A DNA stretch of 64,000 nucleotides from Micavibrio sp. (GTDB lineage Bacteria; Pseudomonadota; Alphaproteobacteria; Micavibrionales; Micavibrionaceae). Under the pieces are notes generated by a model. It worked only from the letters and a program-made list of their open reading frames with translations. It was not told where the DNA came from and did not search any database. Both the position numbers and the translations under genes were made by a program. The stretch covers positions 1-64,000 of the forward strand of contig JAPJRC010000004.1 of assembly GCA_030824805.1 (NCBI GenBank), read 5' to 3'. The number at the start of each line of letters is the position of its first letter. The first letter of the stretch is position 1. Positions 57,835-64,000 of the stretch are shown here, piece after piece.

Positions 57835-58638
57835 GGCAAGCTCCTGTGTTGTCGTAGTTTCGTTGGAATTAAAGGTTTCGATAAGCTGTGAAAGGTAGCC
57901 TATATCATCGGCAAGCCCGATATCGACGCCCAATGCGCCGCGGTAGGTGCTGGCTTCCGTAGCTTTAATGGATTCTCTGTCTACGCCGCGGTTTTCAGCA
58001 ACGGCGTCCACGAACATATCCCGTAAGTAATCCATATCGGCTTGATAACGGGCCTGCGCTTCTTCGGTTAACGCTTTGTATGGGGATCCGTCTGCTTTAT
58101 GTGCGCCGGAATGGATGTGCGTAACACTGACACCCCACGCTTCCATCATTTTTGAATAATCGAAGTGGCTCATAATCACGCCAATGGATCCAACTTCTCC
58201 CGCTGGCTCAACCACAATGCGTGACGTTGCAGACGCCAACCAATAAGCTGCGCTGTCCGCCATGGCACAATGGGAGACAATTGTGACGGTCTCACCGAGA
58301 GCCTGAAGCTTTTCTGCCGTTTCTGCGCATCCCATGACAGTGCCGCCGGGCGAATTAAACGCAAGAACAACTGTTTCCACGCCGTGCTCTTCCCGGACGT
58401 GTTCAATGGTGGCCAGAATGCTTTCATATGTGATGTTGGCAAACCAATACCATCCACTGATGCGCGCGGTAGAGATGCAACCATTGACAGGAATGACCGC
58501 AACCGAGCCATCAAGTTGGTACCGAAGAGCGTGATGCCCAAAATTTTCTGTCGAAACAAGAGCCGCCAGCTCTTCTTCAGACATTTTGTTGGGGCGTTGA
58601 AGATCTACACGCAGGTGATTTAGATAATAATCATGCAT
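57355..58638 (-). CDS. S49 capsid protease with C-terminal scaffold
   Basis: A 427-residue protein of the GpC/S49 type. Catalytic-domain segments are FNSPGGTVMGCAETAEKL (oxyanion region), CAMADSAAYWLASA with the nucleophile Ser, and HSGAHKADGSPYKALTEEAQ with the catalytic Lys. From residue ~269 comes a charged scaffold-like tail with Glu/Gly/Asp repeats and helical ARISAILSHASAKGREEL. In lambda the same gene also makes the scaffold Nu3 from an internal start; an internal ATG with AGGAG is present here too. Overlaps the portal stop by 8 nt. Confidence 0.9.
   Translation of the reverse strand: MHDYYLNHLRVDLQRPNKMSEEELAALVSTENFGHHALRYQLDGSVAVIPVNGCISTARISGWYWFANITYESILATIEHVREEHGVETVVLAFNSPGGTVMGCAETAEKLQALGETVTIVSHCAMADSAAYWLASATSRIVVEPAGEVGSIGVIMSHFDYSKMMEAWGVSVTHIHSGAHKADGSPYKALTEEAQARYQADMDYLRDMFVDAVAENRGVDRESIKATEASTYRGALGVDIGLADDIGYLSQLIETFNSNETTTTQELAMKTKVKPDAKNPKAQNDKGGKKNSPAAAKEGEETEGDEGEGEETEGDEGEGEETEGDKDKAAAQVERARISAILSHASAKGREELAQELAFNSDMLPEAAVKLLEKAPAAAAEEDKTFANTMRSHHQPALKPSSEGGQQKNPLLAAQQAFRPSTIKKTA
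57665..57747. repeat. 30-bp in-frame tandem repeat in the protease/scaffold gene
   Basis: A 30-bp unit occurs about 2.8 times (57665-57694, 57695-57724, 57725-57747), encoding a 10-residue repeat GEETEGDEGE. The first two copies are identical, pointing to recent slippage expansion. Confidence 0.85.
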
Positions 58639-60229
58639 CTTCTTTTTCCCTCGAACTGTTCATATTTATCGCCTCTGCTAGCCACTTCGGCTCAGGAATC
58701 CCAAGGCGCTTCATTTCCTCAATTTCGCGACGGCGTTGCTGAAGCACTTCCTGCCAGTCCTTACCTTGGTCCGCGCATTCGTCTTCAAGGGTAGATATAC
58801 CCATCTCCATACGCATCTGTGCAGATAGAACCTCTTTGACTGGATCAACCCATCCACGGCCTTGACCGATCCAGCGAACACGGCAATAAGCAGCTTTCCC
58901 CTCATAAAAGCTGACACTTCCTGGAAGTTTGATCTTCTTGCGGGCAACCTGTTCCTCAAACCAGAGAATGAAAATTGGCGTTGCAAATTTCTCTGCGAAA
59001 CCGCTCCGTTGCCGCAAGTGGAACTTCCACACTTCCAGTAACGCTGCCCTGGCGGACGAATAATTCGTGCTGGACCAATCTTGCGAGAGCTGCTCGTAAG
59101 AAAGGTTCAAACCAGATGCGATGTTACGCAAACAAGCTTGCTCGAAGGCGCCGAACTGCGCTGCTGGTCTTTGCGCGGTTTGAAAACTGAACTTCTCTCC
59201 CGGGAAAAGTGTAGGAATTCTGACGCCATCAACTGTCAAACTTTTGCTTTTGTGGAATTCAGTGCGCAAAGCCTGATATTGACCTACACCGTTACCTCCG
59301 CCCAGAGCCTCTTCCATTAGTTCATGATCGAACGGACTCTCAATGAATGCCGCAAAAACCGCATTCAACAAGGCCGCCTGCAATTCTACGCGGTCATATT
59401 TATCAACCATCTTAAGGCGTTCGATAACCGGGGCAAACATGCCCACACCGCGCGTCTGGTCGGTGCGCTCTTTCTCGTACGCATGGATAACCTGCCGGCG
59501 ACCAATGGGCTTTATTTCTCTTTCAACGCGGGTCCACGTGTAAGATCCTCTCCCGAAACGCCAATCATCAGGATGACCGTCTCGGAAATGGTACGCGATA
59601 GGTGCACCGCGCGCGTCCAATTCCACACCGGATCGTAACAATTGGGAATCGATGGCTTTATTCGGGTTTGATAGCCTGTCTGGATCGATCAGTTGAATTG
59701 TCGTAGCTGGTCGGCCCTTGGGCTTGTCCTCATCCCAAAGCCCTAAAGCAAGCGCCTCGCCGTCAATAAGATAGTGCCGGTAGGCCAGCCCTAACAAACC
59801 GTTAAATGAATCTTGGCGAGCTGCATCGAGGTAACAGTCAGGATCTTCCGCAGCAAGTCGCCAAAGCCCTTCCACTTCTTTTGCAAATTCGTCTGCCCAC
59901 TCAGGGGTAAGTCCGAGCGCTGCATAATCAGGTTTTACAGAAAGTCGAAATCCCGCACCGATTACGCTATTCAAATGACGCGAGACCGCCCCGGCAGCCC
60001 ATCCCGAATTCCGATACAAATCACGGCTGCGCGCTACAATCGTATCTCTGTTGGGCAGATAATCGCCATCTGCGGATTTAAGCAATGGACCCCAGCTGGC
60101 CAGCTCTTGGCTGGTTTGATCTGCACCTGTGTAGCTTCGCAAATTGCCATTGTCCCCCGGCGATGAAGCCGCAGGCACAGAAGCATTTGCTTTCACGCCT
60201 TTACTTTTTTTGGGGGATTTTTTTGTCAT
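58631..60229 (-). CDS. Portal protein (lambda B type)
   Basis: A 532-residue portal. SRDLYRNSGWAAGAVSRHLN, GAGFRLSVKPDYAALGLTPE, QLIDPDRLSNP and KGEGMFAP-like TRGVGMFAPVIERLKMVDKY are typical of the lambda family portal. It forms the 12-mer entry ring. Its ATG follows the gpW stop without a gap. Confidence 0.93.
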   Translation of the reverse strand: MTKKSPKKSKGVKANASVPAASSPGDNGNLRSYTGADQTSQELASWGPLLKSADGDYLPNRDTIVARSRDLYRNSGWAAGAVSRHLNSVIGAGFRLSVKPDYAALGLTPEWADEFAKEVEGLWRLAAEDPDCYLDAARQDSFNGLLGLAYRHYLIDGEALALGLWDEDKPKGRPATTIQLIDPDRLSNPNKAIDSQLLRSGVELDARGAPIAYHFRDGHPDDWRFGRGSYTWTRVEREIKPIGRRQVIHAYEKERTDQTRGVGMFAPVIERLKMVDKYDRVELQAALLNAVFAAFIESPFDHELMEEALGGGNGVGQYQALRTEFHKSKSLTVDGVRIPTLFPGEKFSFQTAQRPAAQFGAFEQACLRNIASGLNLSYEQLSQDWSSTNYSSARAALLEVWKFHLRQRSGFAEKFATPIFILWFEEQVARKKIKLPGSVSFYEGKAAYCRVRWIGQGRGWVDPVKEVLSAQMRMEMGISTLEDECADQGKDWQEVLQQRRREIEEMKRLGIPEPKWLAEAINMNSSREKEDA

Positions 60230-60454
60230 TTAGAAATGAATCCTAATGGCGCCACTACGGCCGCCGCGGCCGTCAGTTTTGATAAGCATTTTAAGATTTG
60301 CGATATATGTTTTCAGCTCATTGATATTGGACTTTTCGTATCGCACGGATTTTCCATCATACGTAACTTCCACGCGCTGCTGACCTGTTATCAGCTTATG
60401 GTAAGCAACTTCTGCTTCGGCAAGTTTAAGCTGTAACTCTGCAGTTGTTGCCAT
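60230..60454 (-). CDS. Head-tail connector gpW
   Basis: A 74-residue protein matching gpW: LAEAEVAYHKLITGQQRVEV, GKSVRYEKSNINELKTYIAN. It closes the portal vertex before tail joining. Starts 7 nt after the terminase stop. Confidence 0.88.
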   Translation of the reverse strand: MATTAELQLKLAEAEVAYHKLITGQQRVEVTYDGKSVRYEKSNINELKTYIANLKMLIKTDGRGGRSGAIRIHF

Positions 60455-60461
60455 GAAACCT

Positions 60462-62456
60462 CTAAGCCAATTGGGAAGCCAGAGAGGGCTTCGTATCTGT
60501 TTTTACCGTCACTGCTGTATTGCTTAACATTGTCGCAGGATCCAATAGGTCCAACTGAACATCATCCGGTGGACACTCTCGCGTATTACGAAGGGCCTCC
60601 CAGTCTTGTTCGGACTTTGTATGCCATCCCAAACGTCTTGCGGCCACTTCAGCGTACAGCTCCATGTCCAGTATCTCATTCCGGAAGGTCGGTAGTTTTA
60701 CCCAGATGTAACGCGTTGCTTTAGTCTTTTTGTCGACATCAAGTACACGCGTTTCGGATGTAAGCTGCTGGAAGTAATTCTCTTCAAGATCCTTAGGAAA
60801 GCCACAATATCCCTTTTCCAAAGGGTCTTTCTTATCAAGATTTTTATAAAGGCTGCCCTTAAGACCTGAAACACCCACAAGCCAGTGACGTTTTTGATGT
60901 CTGTTGACCCTCTTCCCGTTATTGCGGCGTTCTTCCTGGACGGGAACCATAGGAGGGGCAGTGTATTCTTTTGCACCTTTAATGGTAATTACGCGGCTTT
61001 CTGGATGCTTTTTAGCCCAGGTCTTAACATCATTCGTTTCAAAGTTTGCATCGATCGCAAGCATGTCGAGTCCGATTTGTCTGCCAAACCGGTTTCGCCA
61101 TTTACGATTCAGCAAACCATCAAGCTGTTTTTGCACTAGTTCGGAAGAGATGTGTCCTTCAATGACGCCATGTTGAATGGTGAAACGTTGAAGATTGGGG
61201 CCCCAACCTTTCACATTCCACTCAACGCGATCGCCTTGCACGTCCAATCCGGCAGTCAAAATTAAGGCATTTATTGGAACAGTACCGACTTCGTAATCGG
61301 ATCCGGCCGCGCGTTCGTACAACTCCTTCCAAGGTGGCGCTTCCCCTTTTTGCTCATAGGGAAGACCAACCGTATCGGTCATAAAGGTTTTTTCTTTTTC
61401 TGGGTCCCCGAGAGCCTTAAAATACTCCTCGGCTATGTAAGCCCAGCTGGTCAGCCTGCTGTAGGCACACCAAATATAGAAACCTTCAACCTTACTGCTG
61501 GAATTTTCAGCAACCCAGGCATCATACGCCAGAGTTTGATCAAGCATCCATTCTTTGTGATGGTGCTCGATAACATGACCACAAGCTGGACAATGAAAAT
61601 GCGCCTCGGAAAATTCCATGCCCTCGTACAAGGACTTCTTAAAATTCTCCCATTCCAAAGCATGTTTATGGCCGCAGCCGGGGCAAGGGACATGATATTT
61701 TTGCTGGTTCGATCGCTTGTAGTTTTTATCGATCTTGCAAACGCCAAGAATGCTCGGCGTGCTTACCTTGAAAATCTTCGCCCAATCACCAAAACCTTGC
61801 GACCGTTTATCGGCCTGACCCTCGGAATCGCCATGCTCGTTGTCTTCCCATTTGGAAAGATCGTCTTGCACCTGCCTTGGAACCGAGAGCATGGCCAGTG
61901 ATGCGGCTGAGTTAGCACCGCTGACGACCATTACCCCACGCGAGTCTGCCCGTTCCTTTACCAGAAGCGTATTCGATGCATCTCTGCTACGGACCTCTCC
62001 GGGAAAAATCTTCCGCAAAGAAGGCGACTGCGTAACAAACGGCTTCCACTTTGTCCTCACCCAGCGCGCAGCATTCTCCAATGAGGGATGCGTGTACATA
62101 AACGGGCAGGGATCTAGATCAATGCTCGCTCCGACAAAAACCTGCGCACAAACTGTTTTACCAACCTGCGCCGAACCCATCAAAATAACTTCGCGGGCCG
62201 GATGAGAAGGCTCCAGACATCTCAAAGGTTTTTTGAAGAATGGAAAGAGGTCTGAGTTGAAAGCGCCCTGAAATTGGCTTTCTGCGCCAAAGAAAACGTT
62301 CTTTTGTGCCCACTCGAGAAAATCAATCGGTGGCGTGGGCTCTAACGCCTTAGCAAAAGCCGCGTATATTACCTCCTGTGCGTTGGCGAGCCCGTCAATG
62401 TGTTGTGACGGAACCTCCGGTGTCTTCAAGGGTTGGTAGTCTTCGCAAAAAATCAT
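60462..62456 (-). CDS. Terminase large subunit (GpA type)
   Basis: A 664-residue packaging motor. Walker A is VILMGSAQVGKTVC; other GpA-type segments are WVRTKWKPFVTQSPSLRKIF, VPCPGCGHKHALEWENFKKS with a zinc-like C-x2-C, FHCPACGHVIEHHHKEW (C-x2-C and His) and the nuclease-region LAIDANFETNDVKTWAKKHP. It overlaps the small subunit gene by 62 nt. It generates cohesive ends in lambda-type phages. Confidence 0.93.
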   Translation of the reverse strand: MIFCEDYQPLKTPEVPSQHIDGLANAQEVIYAAFAKALEPTPPIDFLEWAQKNVFFGAESQFQGAFNSDLFPFFKKPLRCLEPSHPAREVILMGSAQVGKTVCAQVFVGASIDLDPCPFMYTHPSLENAARWVRTKWKPFVTQSPSLRKIFPGEVRSRDASNTLLVKERADSRGVMVVSGANSAASLAMLSVPRQVQDDLSKWEDNEHGDSEGQADKRSQGFGDWAKIFKVSTPSILGVCKIDKNYKRSNQQKYHVPCPGCGHKHALEWENFKKSLYEGMEFSEAHFHCPACGHVIEHHHKEWMLDQTLAYDAWVAENSSSKVEGFYIWCAYSRLTSWAYIAEEYFKALGDPEKEKTFMTDTVGLPYEQKGEAPPWKELYERAAGSDYEVGTVPINALILTAGLDVQGDRVEWNVKGWGPNLQRFTIQHGVIEGHISSELVQKQLDGLLNRKWRNRFGRQIGLDMLAIDANFETNDVKTWAKKHPESRVITIKGAKEYTAPPMVPVQEERRNNGKRVNRHQKRHWLVGVSGLKGSLYKNLDKKDPLEKGYCGFPKDLEENYFQQLTSETRVLDVDKKTKATRYIWVKLPTFRNEILDMELYAEVAARRLGWHTKSEQDWEALRNTRECPPDDVQLDLLDPATMLSNTAVTVKTDTKPSLASQLA

Positions 62457-62982
62457 TGCTCATTTGTTTTAGCAGCTTGGAGTTTTCCTCATCTATGACT
62501 GCCCGGATCTCACGAACATCTGTCATTGTTGAAAATTTCTCTGCAAGCCGGCGTGAATTACTTTTAAGCTGATCGCGCAGTATTTGTCCTGCGGCGGACA
62601 CCGCCTTTGTGACGTCTGGCTTTGCAAGGGTGTCCCCCTTGCGGTGTGCAAGATCGAGCTTTTCGTTCTCTAGCTTCGTTTTTTCGCGGTCTGTGCGAAC
62701 AGCTTCAAAAGTGCCCACATTCGATGCAGGCCTATCGGATGCAGGCTTACCAGATCCGCTCATATGCGACATGCTCCTGGAAGGATCGCGGGCATTCCGC
62801 AATATCTCGTCAGCCAGGTCAGCATCGATTTTTAAGACGCCGTCGCTGTCCGCCCTCATGGCAGGCTCCAACCGTGTCTTCATCTGGCCTTTCGACAGGT
62901 AGGCTTTGGAAACCTTCTTGTATTTTCCATCGTCCTGAAGAATGCCACGCGCGGCATATTCCGCCTTGGTCATCAAGGCCAT
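62395..62982 (-). CDS. Terminase small subunit
   Basis: A 195-residue protein. ALMTKAEYAARGILQDDGKY, YLSKGQMKTRLEPAMRA and the C-terminal half VRTDREKTKLENEKLDLAHR with LSKRLSD-like SRRLAEKFSTMTDVREI resemble Nu1-like and TerS proteins. It binds cos/pac DNA and starts the late transcript with the large subunit. Confidence 0.75.
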   Translation of the reverse strand: MALMTKAEYAARGILQDDGKYKKVSKAYLSKGQMKTRLEPAMRADSDGVLKIDADLADEILRNARDPSRSMSHMSGSGKPASDRPASNVGTFEAVRTDREKTKLENEKLDLAHRKGDTLAKPDVTKAVSAAGQILRDQLKSNSRRLAEKFSTMTDVREIRAVIDEENSKLLKQMSNDFLRRLPTLEDTGGSVTTH

Positions 62983-62983
62983 G

Positions 62984-63226
62984 TTATTTTCTGGCCTTCA
63001 ACGGATAGCAACCAAAACAGGTGCAATTATCGCGATGCGACTGTTTCTTGGCGGTTACGAACTGTCCGGTTTCCTTGTCGCGATGATCGTTCTTCCGCGC
63101 CTTCTCCAGATCCGCCTGTGCTTTGGCTAACCGGTCGCGCAGCAGACTGTTTTCAGTTCGGCACCCAACCGTTTCGGCGATAGCTTTTTCATACGTTCTA
63201 CGTGAGACAAATGGAAACACAAACAT
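62984..63226 (-). CDS. Small coiled-coil protein upstream of the terminase
   Basis: An 80-residue protein with a helical charged core (RTENSLLRDRLAKAQADLEK) and a C-terminal CTCFGC pair. Its stop is one base from the terminase small subunit ATG. Function unknown; probably part of the packaging transcript. Confidence 0.6.
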   Translation of the reverse strand: MFVFPFVSRRTYEKAIAETVGCRTENSLLRDRLAKAQADLEKARKNDHRDKETGQFVTAKKQSHRDNCTCFGCYPLKARK

Positions 63227-63376
63227 TCATTCCTCCAAATGCATTTCAGGACGTAGGTAGGGAGCCTTGTACAGGTAATCCTGCTGGTCAGAAGTCCAAA
63301 ATATGACCGTCTTATGCGATTGTCGCCGCCCAGTGCGCTTCTGCTTTGCACAGTGTTCGAAACACCACCCGTCCAT
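63227..63376 (-). CDS. Small Cys-rich protein, possibly 5' frameshifted
   Basis: ATG 63376 gives 49 residues: MDGWCFEHCAKQKRTGRRQS, a basic stretch and PYLRPEMHLEE. The stop is immediately next to the ATG of the following gene, and GGAGGA at its 3' end serves that gene. Upstream, another frame encodes MTAWKDTQFFFVCCRETCEP (63471 leftward); joining the two by one frameshift would give a longer Cys-rich protein. The join may be a real shift, a sequencing error or coincidence. Confidence 0.4.
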   Translation of the reverse strand: MDGWCFEHCAKQKRTGRRQSHKTVIFWTSDQQDYLYKAPYLRPEMHLEE

Positions 63377-64000
63377 GACTGTTGTCTGCCCCCTGGCCTC
63401 AATGGCACTATTGGCTCACAGGTTTCACGACAACAGACAAAGAAGAATTGCGTGTCTTTCCAAGCCGTCATCACGATGTCGCGTTAGCCAGCATCGGAGC
63501 CAGCGTCCCGGTACCTTTCCCGGTTGTCAACGGAACATTTCCCCGCCCAGTCAGCTTTGGAGCTAGCAACTGACTACCCCCAGATGGCATCCCTCCGAAT
63601 CTATGCGCTCTCAGCCATCCGTCGGTTCCGGAAAAGCGCATACGAGTTTTAGAACGAGGCAGGGCTTGATACCTGCTGAAACTGGCACACCTACCAATCC
63701 GGATAAGGTAGGTGCTTGGTCTGGTTTGCGCCGTTGACCCGCGCCGAATACGAGTGCGGACCAGACTTGTTTCGCTGCGTTAGTCAAAGGGGGCTTCTCT
63801 CGATCATCCCCACTATTCCAGTTGCGTTTCCTTCAACGCCGCCCGTCCATGTGTGCCGTGTTCTGGTTATCAGCAATGGCCGGACGATACCGATACCAAA
63901 TCTACGAACCATAGGCACGACATACAAAGAAGGATTGCTGTCTCTCCAGCTGTCACACCAATCTGATGTTTGACGATACCTGCGCCGATATCGAAGCCTA
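63377..64000. other. Right end of the window, weak coding potential
   Basis: On the minus strand are several short overlapping open frames: MTAWKDTQFFF... from 63471, a 56-residue frame (63471-63641) whose TGA overlaps that ATG, and an Arg-rich frame ending near 63784 that continues past the window. None matches a family I know. No copy of the tRNA-Phe 3' end (attR) is visible here. Confidence 0.3.

Larger units (their letters stand above)
38311..64000. mobile_element. Lambda-type siphophage prophage (left part)
   Basis: From the tRNA-Phe 3' end to the window edge the gene content is that of a tailed phage: rightward integrase, then leftward late modules in lambda order (packaging, head, head-tail joining, tail, host lysis). 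The head module is recognisably lambda-like (GpA terminase, gpW, GpB portal, S49 protease/scaffold, gpD, GpE). Structural genes appear intact, so the prophage may be functional. Repressor, replication genes and attR are outside the window. Confidence 0.9.

Noticed and set aside
63377..64000. attR copy of the tRNA-Phe 3' end
   Set aside because: No match to the T-arm and acceptor sequence is present; it must lie further right if it exists.

Overview
The window is bacterial chromosome from an alphaproteobacterium, and its right 26 kb are an integrated lambda-type tailed phage. Gene order supports the assignment: tatA-tatB-tatC next to scpA-scpB-nagZ and a SPOR gene, dgt divergent from an ErpA-type gene, and dcd-murA-hisG-UPF0262-infA-maf-rng. 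Several promoter-like sites match the alphaproteobacterial general-stress (EcfG) consensus GGAAC-N16/17-xGTT. The species cannot be named from the sequence. Many lineage-specific genes, some with peptidoglycan-hydrolase domains, would fit a poorly sampled lineage, but that is inference.

Region 1 (1-10.7 kb) is a dispersed TCA-cycle locus on the minus strand (mdh, sucC, sucD, start of sucA). Between its members lie plus-strand genes for two peptidoglycan hydrolase-like proteins, a 28-residue repeat protein and an unknown. A dedA gene is coupled to sucD, and two microproteins and a paralogous gene pair lie between dedA and sucA. Region 2 (10.8-19.7 kb, minus) is a housekeeping run: DUF2336, zapE, tatCBA, scpBA, nagZ, SPOR protein, small membrane protein, dgt. 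Region 3 (19.7-30.7 kb) mixes erpA, a stress-type metabolic set (PQQ sugar dehydrogenase; Zn-alcohol dehydrogenase, SDR and a small membrane protein interrupted by two UGA codons), xth, several lipoproteins, a CBS protein, an SH3 protein, a METTL25-like methyltransferase, a HEIAH protein, tRNA-Thr and an outer-membrane barrel. EcfG-like sites precede four of these units. Region 4 (30.8-38.2 kb) is dcd, murA, a second paralogous pair, hisG, UPF0262, infA, maf, rng and tRNA-Phe.

Region 5 (38.3-64 kb) is the prophage, apparently integrated at tRNA-Phe. A tyrosine integrase points right. All late genes run leftward from the right: small and large terminase, gpW, portal, S49 protease with an internal scaffold start, decoration protein, major capsid, head-tail joining proteins, tail terminator, tail tube, tail chaperone with a -1 frameshift site, tape measure, tail tip, receptor-binding protein, holin candidates, endolysin, Rz/Rz1 spanins and an SGNH hydrolase. 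Near the integrase lie an SRAP DNA-repair protein, a GIY-YIG protein and a plus-strand zinc-ribbon microprotein. Early genes and the right attachment site lie beyond the window.

The most interesting signals are the frameshift site in the tail chaperone, two UGA codons at apparent Trp positions in a stress-type gene, a likely EcfG regulon, hairpins bracketing the capsid gene, and cell-wall hydrolase genes scattered through the TCA locus.
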